A stretch of 64,000 bases of DNA from positions 1,223,501 through 1,287,500 of the forward strand of contig NZ_CP032707.1 of assembly GCF_003627995.1 (NCBI RefSeq). Reading direction: 5' to 3'. The position numbers and the translations under genes are program-made. How positions within the stretch are numbered: position 1 is the stretch's first letter; each line of letters starts with the position of its first letter. The stretch is from Brevundimonas naejangsanensis. Its GTDB lineage: Bacteria > Pseudomonadota > Alphaproteobacteria > Caulobacterales > Caulobacteraceae. Under the pieces are notes generated by a model. That model searched no databases. It was not told the origin of the DNA and saw only the letters and a program-made list of their open reading frames with translations. Positions 25,458-33,910 of the stretch are shown piece by piece.

Positions 25458-26156
25458 ATGACCGTTTCCGACGCCTTCCTCGATCTCTTCGTCGCCGACC
25501 TGCCCGTCGACGGCGCCGAACTGGCCGCCTTCATCGCCGCCAAGCTGTGCCACGACTTCATCAGCCCGGCCGGCGCGGTGATGTCGGGTCTCGACCTGCT
25601 GGACGACCCGAGCGCCCAGGACATGCGCGACGACGCCCTGGGCCTGATCCGGCAGAGTGCGGCCAAGATGGTCGCCCTGGTGCATTTCGCCCGCGTCGCC
25701 TTTGGGGCGGCGACCAGCAGCGAGCAGTTCTCCGGCGCCGAGTTGCACGGCCTGGTCGCGGGCCTGACCGACGGCGGCCGCGCCAGCCTGGACTGGCGCG
25801 TGGGCGAGGAGACCTTCACCAAGATCCAGGCGCGGGCCCTGATCAACCTGGCCTATCTGACGGTCTCGGCCCTGCCCATGGGCGGTGCGGCGGTGGTCAC
25901 CGCGCGGCGCGAGGGCGGGCAGTTGTTCCTGATCGGCTCGGCCGAGGGCGCGCGGGCCCGGCTCAAGCCCGAGGCCGTCGTCGGCCTGAGGGGCGAGCGG
26001 CTGACGGAGGGTCTGGCCGGCCAGTGGATCCAGCCCTACTGGCTGTGGCTGACGGCGCGCGACGCCGGCGGGCGGCTGGACCTGGCGGCGGAAGAGGGGC
26101 GGGTGGCCCTGATGGCGCGCCTGCCGGACGCGGGCGGCGGGCCAACCCTCGGTTAA
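25458..26156 (+). CDS. chpT: Histidine phosphotransferase ChpT
   Basis: ChpT passes phosphate from the hybrid kinase CckA to CtrA and CpdR in the Caulobacter cell-cycle circuit. The 232-residue protein has the dimerisation and phosphotransfer helix AAFIAAKLCHDFISPAGAVMSGLDLL with His32 as the phosphorylated residue. A degenerate kinase-like alpha/beta domain follows, without ATP-binding boxes. The start at 25458 fits the family length. The next two genes encode a CheY-like receiver and a CheR methyltransferase on the same strand, so an operon is likely. Confidence 0.9.
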   Translation: MTVSDAFLDLFVADLPVDGAELAAFIAAKLCHDFISPAGAVMSGLDLLDDPSAQDMRDDALGLIRQSAAKMVALVHFARVAFGAATSSEQFSGAELHGLVAGLTDGGRASLDWRVGEETFTKIQARALINLAYLTVSALPMGGAAVVTARREGGQLFLIGSAEGARARLKPEAVVGLRGERLTEGLAGQWIQPYWLWLTARDAGGRLDLAAEEGRVALMARLPDAGGGPTLG

Positions 26157-26218
26157 CCCCCGTGGACGACCATGACGAGAGCGGGGGCTCGACCTCGCGT
26201 CAAACGGGAGGCGACCCA

Positions 26219-26602
26219 GTGGATTCCAGGACCTGCCTGATCGTCGACGACAGCCGCATCATCCGCAAGGTGGCGCGTCGGATCCTGGAAGACCTGTCCT
26301 TCGACGTGGCCGAGGCCGCCGACGGCGCCGAGGCGCTGGATCACTGCCTGGCCGCCATGCCCCAGGTCGTGCTGCTGGACTGGCAGATGCCGGTGATGGA
26401 CGGCCTGACCTTCCTGCGCCGTCTGCGCGACCTGCCGGGCGGCCGGGCGCCCAAGGTGGTGTTCTGCTCGGTCGAGACCCGGGCCGAGCGAATCGCCGAA
26501 GCCCTGTCCGCAGGCGCCGACGAATATGTTATGAAGCCGTTCGACGGCGAGATCCTGTTGGCCAAGCTCGCCGAGGTGGGAGTGGTGCAGTCGCCGTCAT
26601 GA
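26219..26602 (+). CDS. Single-domain CheY-like response regulator
   Basis: The 127-residue protein is a complete receiver domain: acidic pair in IVDDSRIIRK, phosphoacceptor Asp in VVLLDWQMPVMDG, Thr/Ser position in VFCSVET and Lys in YVMKPFDGE. There is no output domain. I choose the GTG at 26219 because GGGAGG lies seven bases upstream and no ATG is available. It sits between chpT and cheR and overlaps cheR by ATGA, so it belongs to that group. Its partner kinase is unknown. Confidence 0.88.
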   Translation: MDSRTCLIVDDSRIIRKVARRILEDLSFDVAEAADGAEALDHCLAAMPQVVLLDWQMPVMDGLTFLRRLRDLPGGRAPKVVFCSVETRAERIAEALSAGADEYVMKPFDGEILLAKLAEVGVVQSPS

Positions 26603-27414
26603 CGCCGGAGGATTTCGATCGTCTTCAGTCCCTGCTGGCGTCCCGCGCCGGCTTTCGGCTGACCCGCGACCGGATGCAGCTGGCCGAGCATCGGCTGGGC
26701 CCGGTGGCGCGTCGCGAGGGCTATCACAACGTCGAGGCCATGCTGGCCAGCCTTTGGAGCCGACCGGTCGCCTCCCTGGGCTGGAGCGTGATCGAAGCCC
26801 TGCTGAACGGCGAGACCTGGTTCCGCCGCGACCGCGCGGCCTTCGAGGTGATGGAGCGTGAACTCCTGCCCGCCCTGACGGCGGCGCGGCCGGGCGGCCG
26901 GGTGCGCATCTGGTGCGCGGGCGCCTCGACCGGGCAGGAGGCCTATTCCCTGGCCATCGCCGCGCTTGAGGCGGGCGCCCAGGTCGAGATCGAGGCGACC
27001 GACCTGTCGCGCCAGGCGATCGAGAAGGCGGCCTCGGGCCTCTACACCGCCTTCGAGATCCAGCGCGGCCTGGCGGCGCGGACCATGCTGCGCTGGTTCG
27101 AACAGGTCGATGACCAGTGGCGAGCTCGGCCCGAACTGCGCGCCGCGGTCAAATTCCGGCGCGCCAATCTGCTGGACGAACCGGTGGACGAGGGCCGCTT
27201 CGACGTCGTCTTCTGCCGTCATGTCCTGACCGACCTGGCGCCCGAGCGCCGCGCGCGGGTCCTGGACGGGCTTGAGCGGCGGCTGGTGGACGACGGCTGC
27301 CTGTTTCTGGGCCGCGACGAACGCCCCGAGGGCGACAGCGTCGCCTTCCGCCCGGTGGCCGGGCGCAGGGGCCTCTATGTGAAGACCTCGGCGGCGATCC
27401 GCCGCGCGGCCTGA
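26599..27414 (+). CDS. cheR: CheR-type protein-glutamate methyltransferase
   Basis: CheR methylates glutamates on chemoreceptors using S-adenosylmethionine. The 271-residue protein has the N-terminal helical domain, then LNGETWFRRDRAAFEVM, the SAM-binding RIWCAGASTGQEAYSLAIAAL, and VVFCRHVLTDL. No receptor or CheA/CheW gene lies nearby, so it belongs to an orphan set. It overlaps the response regulator gene by four bases. The pairing with chpT suggests a link between cell-cycle and motility control, which is inference. Confidence 0.88.
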   Translation: MTPEDFDRLQSLLASRAGFRLTRDRMQLAEHRLGPVARREGYHNVEAMLASLWSRPVASLGWSVIEALLNGETWFRRDRAAFEVMERELLPALTAARPGGRVRIWCAGASTGQEAYSLAIAALEAGAQVEIEATDLSRQAIEKAASGLYTAFEIQRGLAARTMLRWFEQVDDQWRARPELRAAVKFRRANLLDEPVDEGRFDVVFCRHVLTDLAPERRARVLDGLERRLVDDGCLFLGRDERPEGDSVAFRPVAGRRGLYVKTSAAIRRAA

Positions 27415-27475
27415 TTCTCTTGCCAATTCGGCCGGGCTTGATCCTACTGTCGGGGCGGATCGGGGAGGGGTGCAT

Positions 27476-29362
27476 ATGCGGCTGGTCTGGTTGTTCGGAG
27501 CGCTGACGCTCGCCGTCCTGCTGGCCGTCTGGACGACCCAGGCGCCGCCGCCGCGTCCGGCCGACGCTCCCGCCACGGCCTTCTCGGCGGCGCGGGCCAT
27601 GGTTGACGTCGAGCGCATCGCGCGTGCGCCGCACCCCGTCGGCTCGCCTGAACATGCGCGCGTTCGCGCCTATCTGACCGAGCGGCTGACGCATCTGGGA
27701 CTGGAGGCCAGCGAGCAGGCGGGGCCGCTGTCGCCCGCCTCGGTCAAGCGGCTGGCGCGCGCCGGCGGCGACCCGGCGGCGGCGGGCAATAAGGCGATCA
27801 ACTTGATCGGCGTCCTGCCCGGGAAAGACGGCAGCCAGCCCGCCGTCATGCTGATGGCCCATTACGACACCGTGGTCGGCTCGCCGGGCGCGGCCGATGA
27901 TTCCGCCGGGGTGGCCGCCATCCTGGAGGCGGTGCGGGCGATCCGGGCGCGCGGTCCGGCCGAGCGCGACCTGGTCGTCCTGCTGACCGACGCGGAGGAG
28001 CTGGGCCTGGACGGGGCGCGGATCTTCTTCGGCGGCCATCCCTGGCGCGACCGCATCGGCGCCGTAGTCAATCTGGAGGCGCGCGGCGGCGGCGGCCGCG
28101 CCGCCATGTTCGAGACCGGGCGCGAAGCCGGGCCGACGGTCCAGCTGTTCCGTCAGGCGGCGGCGCGCGCCGACGGCGGGACCACGGCCACCTCGCTCGC
28201 CGCCTTCATGTACGAGCGCATGCCCAACGGCACCGACTTCACCGTGCCCAAGGACCGAGGGATCGGCGGGCTGAACCTGGCCTTCATCGGCCGCCCGGAC
28301 CAGTACCATTCCGCCGAGGCCACGCCCGCCAACCTGGACCGGGGCGCGGTCCAGCATCTGGGCGCCCAGGCGCTGGAGGCGGCCGACGCCTTGCTGCGCG
28401 CGCCCAGTCTGCCGGCCAGGGGCGAGAACCTGGTCTATTCCGACGTCTTCGGCCGCTGGCTGATCGTCCATGCGCAAGGGGCGGGTTGGGTGCTGCTGGC
28501 CCTGGCGGCGGCGCTGGGGGGCTTTGCGGCCTGGCGGGCGCGGCGCCGGGCGGGGCTGACGGCGGGGCAGGTCGGCCTGGGTCTGCTGGACGGGCTGTGG
28601 TTCCTGACGGGCGGCGTCATCCTGCTGCAGGCGGCGCGCCTTCTGGCCGGGCCGATGTCTAGCCGCGTCGCCTCGCCCGACGTCTATTACACCCTGCTGC
28701 GCCGCCTGCCGTGGATGGAGGCGGGGGCGGTTCTGGTCATCGTCGCCCTGGCCTTGGTCGTGCTGACCGGGGCGCGCCGGGCGCGGCCGCGCCTGACGGG
28801 CGGGGCGTTCGCCGTACTGACGGCGGCCGTCCTGTTGGTCGGGGGCTTCAGCCCGGTGCTGCTGGCCTTGGGCGTCGTCGCCGTCGGACTGTCGCTGTGG
28901 CCGGGACGGGCCGAGCGGACGGCCTGGGGCGGATGGCTGGGGCTGATCGCCCTGGTCTTCGTCGTCGGCTGCGCGCTGCAGGCGGCGGCGCCCGAGGCGG
29001 CCCTGCTGTTCGTCTGGCCCGCGCTGCTGGCGACGACGGCGGCGGCGCTGGCGGCCTCGCTCGATCCGACCCTGACGCGCCCGATCGGCCTGGCGCCCGC
29101 CGCCGTCGCCACGGTGCTGGGCGGGGCCTGGCTGCTGGGGATCGGTCATGTCGTCTTCCTGGGCGTGGGCATGGACATGCCGGGCGCCCTGGCGCTGATC
29201 GCGCTGCTGGTCGTGCTGTTCGCGCGGCCCCTGGCGCCGGACGCGACGGCGAGGCGTCTGGTGCTGTTCGCGGCGGCGGCCTGCCTGATCGCGGGCGTCG
29301 GTCTGAACCTCTCGGCCCATATGCTGGCGCCCGCGCCCGCCGTGGCCGCAGCCCTGCCCTAG
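27476..29362 (+). CDS. M28 family zinc peptidase with C-terminal membrane domain
   Basis: The 628-residue protein has an N-terminal hydrophobic anchor, then an M28 aminopeptidase-type domain (about residues 45-310). Visible zinc ligands are H-Y-D-T (MLMAHYDTVVGSPGAADDSAGVA), D-A-E-E-L-G-L-D-G and NLEARG. From about residue 325 there are roughly eight transmembrane helices. The M28-plus-membrane layout resembles eukaryotic FXNA/ERMP1-like proteins and is also seen in proteobacteria. The peptidase domain is likely periplasmic. GGGGAGGGG six bases upstream of the ATG at 27476 decides the start. Confidence 0.85.
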   Translation: MRLVWLFGALTLAVLLAVWTTQAPPPRPADAPATAFSAARAMVDVERIARAPHPVGSPEHARVRAYLTERLTHLGLEASEQAGPLSPASVKRLARAGGDPAAAGNKAINLIGVLPGKDGSQPAVMLMAHYDTVVGSPGAADDSAGVAAILEAVRAIRARGPAERDLVVLLTDAEELGLDGARIFFGGHPWRDRIGAVVNLEARGGGGRAAMFETGREAGPTVQLFRQAAARADGGTTATSLAAFMYERMPNGTDFTVPKDRGIGGLNLAFIGRPDQYHSAEATPANLDRGAVQHLGAQALEAADALLRAPSLPARGENLVYSDVFGRWLIVHAQGAGWVLLALAAALGGFAAWRARRRAGLTAGQVGLGLLDGLWFLTGGVILLQAARLLAGPMSSRVASPDVYYTLLRRLPWMEAGAVLVIVALALVVLTGARRARPRLTGGAFAVLTAAVLLVGGFSPVLLALGVVAVGLSLWPGRAERTAWGGWLGLIALVFVVGCALQAAAPEAALLFVWPALLATTAAALAASLDPTLTRPIGLAPAAVATVLGGAWLLGIGHVVFLGVGMDMPGALALIALLVVLFARPLAPDATARRLVLFAAAACLIAGVGLNLSAHMLAPAPAVAAALP

Positions 29363-29410
29363 GAAGCGGACTCTGGCGTCCCGCAGCGCGACCGTTTATC
29401 GCAGCCCATC

Positions 29411-30430
29411 ATGAGCGATCCCGTCCTCGTCACCGGCTCGGCCGGTTTCATCGGCTTCCACACCGCCCGGCGCCTGCTGGAGCGGGGCGAGGTCGTCATC
29501 GGCCTGGACAATCTCAACGCCTATTACGATCCGGCGCTGAAGGCGGCGCGGCTGGCCCTGCTTCAGGCCTACCCGAACTACCGCCACCACACGCTCGACC
29601 TGGCGGACCGCGCGGGCGTCGCCGCCCTGTTCGCCGCCGAGCGGCCGCGCCGCGTCGTCCACCTCGCCGCCCAGGCGGGCGTCCGCTACAGCCTGGAAGC
29701 GCCCGAGACCTACGTCGATTCCAACGTCGTCGGCTTCCTCAGCATCCTGGAGGGCTGCCGCGCCGTCGGGGCCGCCAACCTGGTCTTCGCCTCGACCAGT
29801 TCGGTGTTCGGCGCCAACCGCGCCCTGCCGTTCTCGGTGCGCCAGCCGGCCGACCATCCGCTGACCGTCTATGCGGCGACCAAGCTGGCCAATGAGGCCA
29901 TGGCCCACTCCTACGCCCACCTGTTCGGCTTCCCGGCGACGGGCCTGCGCTTCTTCACCGTCTATGGACCGTGGGGCCGGCCGGACATGGCCCTGTTCAA
30001 ATTCACCCGCGCCATTCTCAAGGGCGAACCGATCGACGTGTACGGCGAAGGGCGGATGAGCCGCGACTTCACCTATGTCGACGACATCGTCACCGGCGTG
30101 GTCGCCGCCCTCGACCGTCCCGCCGGGATCGATCCGACGTGGGACGCCACGGCCCCCAACCCCGCCACCAGCGGCGTCGCCCCCTGGCGCATCCTCAACC
30201 TGGGCGCGGGCCGCCCCGTGCCGCTGATGCGCTACATCGAGGTGCTGGAGGACAAGCTGGGCCGCAAGGCGACGCTGAACCTCATGCCCATGCAGGACGG
30301 CGACGTGGCCGACACCGAGGCCGACGTGACCGACACCCTGGCCGCCCTGGACTACGCCCCTTCGACCCCGGTCGAGGAGGGCGTCGCCCGCTTCGTCGAC
30401 TGGTACTGCAACTTCTACCGCGAGAACTGA
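29411..30430 (+). CDS. NAD-dependent epimerase, probable UDP-glucuronate 4-epimerase
   Basis: The 339-residue protein is an extended [22 protein letters not shown] (NAD binding), S-T-S-S-V-F-G and Y-A-A-T-K catalytic Tyr and Lys. The stretch [18 protein letters not shown] together with [19 protein letters not shown] is typical of UDP-glucuronate 4-epimerases such as LpsL. These make UDP-galacturonate for lipopolysaccharide or capsule. No other sugar nucleotide genes are near. The gene stands alone and is followed by the tRNA on the other strand. Confidence 0.87.
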   Translation: MSDPVLVTGSAGFIGFHTARRLLERGEVVIGLDNLNAYYDPALKAARLALLQAYPNYRHHTLDLADRAGVAALFAAERPRRVVHLAAQAGVRYSLEAPETYVDSNVVGFLSILEGCRAVGAANLVFASTSSVFGANRALPFSVRQPADHPLTVYAATKLANEAMAHSYAHLFGFPATGLRFFTVYGPWGRPDMALFKFTRAILKGEPIDVYGEGRMSRDFTYVDDIVTGVVAALDRPAGIDPTWDATAPNPATSGVAPWRILNLGAGRPVPLMRYIEVLEDKLGRKATLNLMPMQDGDVADTEADVTDTLAALDYAPSTPVEEGVARFVDWYCNFYREN

Positions 30431-30488
30431 GGCGCGCGTCGGCGCGCCGCCAAAAGGCGAAGGGTCTTCAGCGATTGGCTGGAATGCC

Positions 30489-30564
<76 letters not shown>

Positions 30565-30583
30565 GACCGACAGGCAGGGGCGG

Positions 30584-30613
30584 GACATAGAAGCGTCCAG
30601 GGGGGCGTGTCAA
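30584..30613 (-). promoter_or_regulatory. Promoter of tRNA-Ala
   Basis: On the minus strand TTGACA (30613-30608) is followed after 18 bases by TATGTC (30589-30584). The predicted start is about 13 bases before the mature tRNA 5' end. The consensus -35 is unusual in this GC-rich sequence. Confidence 0.75.
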
Positions 30614-30686
30614 CGGGCCGCGCACGAATCCTTGGCGATCGGCGGCCGGATCGTTAGAAGCGGCGTGAACGAAGCAGGAGTTTCTC

Positions 30687-30992
30687 ATGGGTTTCGCCCT
30701 TGTCTGGCTGGTGAACGCCGTCGTCACCCTGATGATCTGGTGCATCATCGCCTCGGCGATCCTGAGCTGGCTGTTCGCCTTCGACGTGGTCAATCCGCGC
30801 AACCGGTTCGTCGGCCAGGCGGCCTATGTGCTGGATACGGTGACGCGGCCGATCCTGGGGCCGATCCAGCGCGTGGTGCCGTCGCTGGGCGGCATCGACA
30901 TCACCCCGATCATCGCCCTTCTGGCGCTGCAGTTCCTGAGCGTGCTGTTCAACCGGACGGTCGCGCCCATGCTGATCCTGTCCCTGGGCTGA
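30687..30992 (+). CDS. YggT family membrane protein
   Basis: The 101-residue protein has two membrane segments (about 5-28 and 70-92). Between them lies the family sequence NPRNRFVGQAAYVLDTVTRPILGPIQRVVPSLGGIDITPIIALLALQFL, which defines YggT. The family is linked by context to cell division, osmotic tolerance or envelope processes, without a firm function. AGGAG six bases upstream of the ATG supports the start. A hairpin follows it. Confidence 0.88.
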   Translation: MGFALVWLVNAVVTLMIWCIIASAILSWLFAFDVVNPRNRFVGQAAYVLDTVTRPILGPIQRVVPSLGGIDITPIIALLALQFLSVLFNRTVAPMLILSLG

Positions 30993-31015
30993 AGCAGGGC
31001 GGGCCGGCGGGCCAC

Positions 31016-31043
31016 GGCGCCGCGGGATTCCGCACGCGGCGCC
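31016..31043 (+). terminator. GC-rich hairpin after yggT
   Basis: GGCGCCGCG pairs perfectly with CGCGGCGCC across a ten-base loop, 23 bases after the yggT stop. It is followed by CATTTCC rather than a clean U-run, so termination strength is uncertain. Confidence 0.45.
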
Positions 31044-31126
31044 CATTTCCGCCTTTGCGCGGCGCGAGCGGGCTCCTAAGGTGCCCGCGACGGGTCCCCT
31101 CGGGGGCTGCATTCCATGCGTAATTC

Positions 31127-32005
31127 ATGACCACGATCAGGACAGTCGCCATCATCGGCGCCGGGCAAATGGGTTCGGGCATCGCCCAGGTGGTGGCCGC
31201 CGGCGGCTATGAGGTGAAGCTGTACGACATCGCGTCGGAGCGCGTGACCCTGGCATTGGGCGAGATCGCCGCCAGCCTGGCGCGCCGCGCGGCGCGCGGG
31301 CTGACCACCGAGGCGGAAGGCCAGGCGGCGCTGCAGCGCATCGTCCCGGCCGCGACCCTGGCCGAGGCGGCCAAGGCCGATCTGGTGATCGAGGCGGCGT
31401 CCGAGGACGAGGCCGTCAAGAAGGCCGTCTTCGCCGAGCTGACGCCGCTGCTGGGGCCGGACGCGCTGCTGGCGTCCAACACCTCCTCGATCTCGATCAC
31501 CCGCCTGGCCTCGGCCACGGACCGGCCCGAGCGCTTCATCGGCCTGCACTTCATGAAGCCGGCGCCGACGATGAAGCTGGTCGAACTGGTGCGCGGCATC
31601 GCCACCTCGGCCTCGACCTTCGAGACGGCGGTCGCCTTCGCCGAGAGCCTGGGCAAGACCACCACGGAGTCCGAGGATTTCCCGGCCTTCATCGTCAACC
31701 GCATCCTGGTGCCGATGATGAACGAGGCCGTCTATGTCCTGTATGAGGGCGTCGGCGACGTGGCCTCGATCGACAAGGCGCTGAAGCTGGGGGCCAACCA
31801 CCCGATGGGGCCGCTGGAGCTGGCGGACTTCATGGGGCTGGACGTGGCCCTGGCCATCATGAACGTGCTGTACGACGGCCTGGCCGACAGCAAATACCGG
31901 CCCTGTCCGTTGCTGGTGAAATATGTCGAGGCCGGCTGGCTGGGCAAGAAGAGCGGCCGCGGCTTCTACGACTATTCCGGCCCGACGCCGGTGCCGACGC
32001 GCTGA
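31127..32005 (+). CDS. hbd: 3-hydroxybutyryl-CoA dehydrogenase
   Basis: The enzyme interconverts acetoacetyl-CoA and 3-hydroxybutyryl-CoA with NAD(P). The 292-residue protein has the Rossmann start VAIIGAGQMGSGIAQVVAAGGYEV, the segment ASNTSSISITRLA, catalytic His in IGLHFMKPAPTMKLVE and Asn in FPAFIVNRILVPMMNEA. The end is AGWLGKKSGRGFYDYS. Size and motifs match the stand-alone Hbd/PaaH group, not the large FadB/FadJ fusion. It could connect to PHB metabolism (phaZ at 8.6 kb) or to butyrate and phenylacetate routes. Its stop overlaps the next gene's ATG (TGATG). Confidence 0.9.
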   Translation: MTTIRTVAIIGAGQMGSGIAQVVAAGGYEVKLYDIASERVTLALGEIAASLARRAARGLTTEAEGQAALQRIVPAATLAEAAKADLVIEAASEDEAVKKAVFAELTPLLGPDALLASNTSSISITRLASATDRPERFIGLHFMKPAPTMKLVELVRGIATSASTFETAVAFAESLGKTTTESEDFPAFIVNRILVPMMNEAVYVLYEGVGDVASIDKALKLGANHPMGPLELADFMGLDVALAIMNVLYDGLADSKYRPCPLLVKYVEAGWLGKKSGRGFYDYSGPTPVPTR

Positions 32006-32571
32006 TGCTGGGCCGTTTCGCAACCCTGCCCGGGCTGAAGCGCGTGACGCCGCGACGTGGGGCGGGCGCCCTGATTCCGGCCGCCCTGGCGGCGGCCGCC
32101 TGGCCGCCGGCGATCCTGACCCTGTTCATCTGGCCGCCCGAGAACTGGTGGTCGGGCGTGGACACCGACTGGCGGCTGGTGCTGCTGGCGGTCGGCCTGG
32201 TCGCGGCGCCGGTCGGCCTTTGGCTGCTGATCAACAGCCACGCCAGGACGGGCCGGCCGTCGACCCGCTTGGGCGTGGTGTGCCGCTTCACCGTCTTCGG
32301 CGGCCTGCTGGCGGCGGTGATGCAGACGGTCATGGCCGTGGTCATGGCCGCCCTGGCCGGCTTCGCCTCGCAGAGCTTCGTCCAGGGCCTGGGCGCGATC
32401 GAGACCGCCTTGCTGATCTTCGGCGTCGCCGGCCTGCCGCTCGCCATCATGGTGGGGGCCAGCTACGCCCTGTGGGGCGGGCTGTGCGTGGCCTATCTGG
32501 CCTTCGTCCCGGCCCCGGCGGTCAAGAACCGCATGGGCGTTCTGGCCGAACGGGACGTTACCGGGATTTAA
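32005..32571 (+). CDS. Hypothetical membrane protein, about four helices
   Basis: The 188-residue protein is unrecognised. It has a basic N-terminus (LPGLKRVTPRRG) and hydrophobic stretches at about 20-44, 58-77, 92-118 and 128-170, so probably four transmembrane helices. No motif of a known transporter or enzyme is visible. It is translationally coupled to the dehydrogenase gene through TGATG, which suggests co-expression rather than shared function. Codon use matches the neighbours. Confidence 0.7.
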   Translation: MLGRFATLPGLKRVTPRRGAGALIPAALAAAAWPPAILTLFIWPPENWWSGVDTDWRLVLLAVGLVAAPVGLWLLINSHARTGRPSTRLGVVCRFTVFGGLLAAVMQTVMAVVMAALAGFASQSFVQGLGAIETALLIFGVAGLPLAIMVGASYALWGGLCVAYLAFVPAPAVKNRMGVLAERDVTGI

Positions 32572-32632
32572 CGTGAACCCGGACGGCGGTCCCGCCTAAG
32601 CCTGAGGCCTTGTCAGCAGCCAGGGGGCGAGC

Positions 32633-33853
32633 ATGAGGGATCAGGTCGAGACGGCTCAACCGAAGCCGGTGGCGGCGGATCAGCGGATCGTGACGCTGGA
32701 CGTGCTGCGCGGCGCGGCGGTGCTCGGAATCCTGGCGGTCAATGCGGCGGCCTTCGCCTTGCCGATGATGGCGATCGAGATGACGAGCGGCCAGTCGCCC
32801 TTTCCCGCGGGGCCCAACGCGTCGGGCGTGGCGCAATGGGTCGTGGCCGTCTTCTTCCAGCAGAAGTTCGTGACCCTGTTCTCCATGCTGTTCGGCGTGT
32901 CGGTCTTCCTGGTCGGCGGCGAGCGGGGTGATGAGGCCAAGGGGCGCGTCCTGCGTCGCCGTCTGCTGTTCCTGGCCCTGTTCGGCCTGATCCACGGCGC
33001 GGCCTTCTGGTACGGCGACATCCTGCTGCTCTACGCCTGGTCCGGCCTGTTCGTCATGCTGATGCGGTCGATGCCGGCCAGGCCCCTGATCTGGATCGGC
33101 GCCGGGGCGACGGTCCTTCTCGCGACGCTTCAGGCCGGGCTGATGCTGCTGACGGCGCGCTTCCCCGAGGCCATGAGCAGCGGCGGCGCCTCGGATGGGG
33201 CGGTCGCCGCCTCGATCGCCGCCTATCAGAGCGGCTGGGCGGGCGCGGCGCTGGAAAATCTGAAGGCCTGGGCCATCGCCCAGGGCATGAGCCTGCTCAT
33301 GTACGTCTTCTCGACCGTGCCCCTGATGATGCTGGGCCTGGGCCTGTTCAAGGCGGGCTTCTTCCACGGCCGGGTTCCGACGCGCGTCTATGGGATGCTG
33401 ATGGTGGGCGGGGCGGCGGTTCTGGCCCTGCTGGGCGTGTTGGAATGGCTCGAGATCCAGGCAGGGGCTGGGGGCGAGGCGACCGGCGGCTGGGCCATGG
33501 CGGTCGCTTCCTATCCGCTGATCATCACCCTGGCCTACGCCTCGGCGCTGATCCTGCTGACGACGCGCGGCGTGGGCTGGCTGCGCCGGGCGCTGGCGCC
33601 GGTGGGGCGGATGGCCTTCACCAACTACCTGACCCAGACCCTGATCATGACGACCATCTTCTACATGCCGTGGGGGCCGCGCCTGTTCGGTCAGGTCGAC
33701 TATCCGATGCAGTGGGCCATCGTCGTCGGCGTCTGGGCGCTGCAGCTGATCTGGTCGCCGCTGTGGCTGTCGAAGTTCACCATGGGGCCGTTCGAATGGC
33801 TGTGGCGGCGCCTGAGCTATGGGCGCGACCTGCCGCTGCGCCGCACGGCCTGA
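32633..33853 (+). CDS. DUF418 family membrane protein
   Basis: The 406-residue protein begins RIVTLDVLRGAAVLGILAVNAAAF, the typical first helix of DUF418 (YeiB-like) proteins. It contains KFVTLFSMLFGVSVFLVGG and ends in the DUF418 block: LAPVGRMAFTNYLTQTLIMTTIFY followed by LQLIWSPLWLSKFTMGPFEWLWRRLSYG. About ten helices are predicted by eye. The function is unknown, although the family is related to membrane acyltransferase-like folds. It lies between a hypothetical membrane protein and hisS. Confidence 0.88.
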   Translation: MRDQVETAQPKPVAADQRIVTLDVLRGAAVLGILAVNAAAFALPMMAIEMTSGQSPFPAGPNASGVAQWVVAVFFQQKFVTLFSMLFGVSVFLVGGERGDEAKGRVLRRRLLFLALFGLIHGAAFWYGDILLLYAWSGLFVMLMRSMPARPLIWIGAGATVLLATLQAGLMLLTARFPEAMSSGGASDGAVAASIAAYQSGWAGAALENLKAWAIAQGMSLLMYVFSTVPLMMLGLGLFKAGFFHGRVPTRVYGMLMVGGAAVLALLGVLEWLEIQAGAGGEATGGWAMAVASYPLIITLAYASALILLTTRGVGWLRRALAPVGRMAFTNYLTQTLIMTTIFYMPWGPRLFGQVDYPMQWAIVVGVWALQLIWSPLWLSKFTMGPFEWLWRRLSYGRDLPLRRTA

Positions 33854-33910
33854 GGGCGTCGGGCGGACGGCGAGTTGCGGCGGCTTCTTTGATGGCTTAA
33901 TCGCCGCCTC

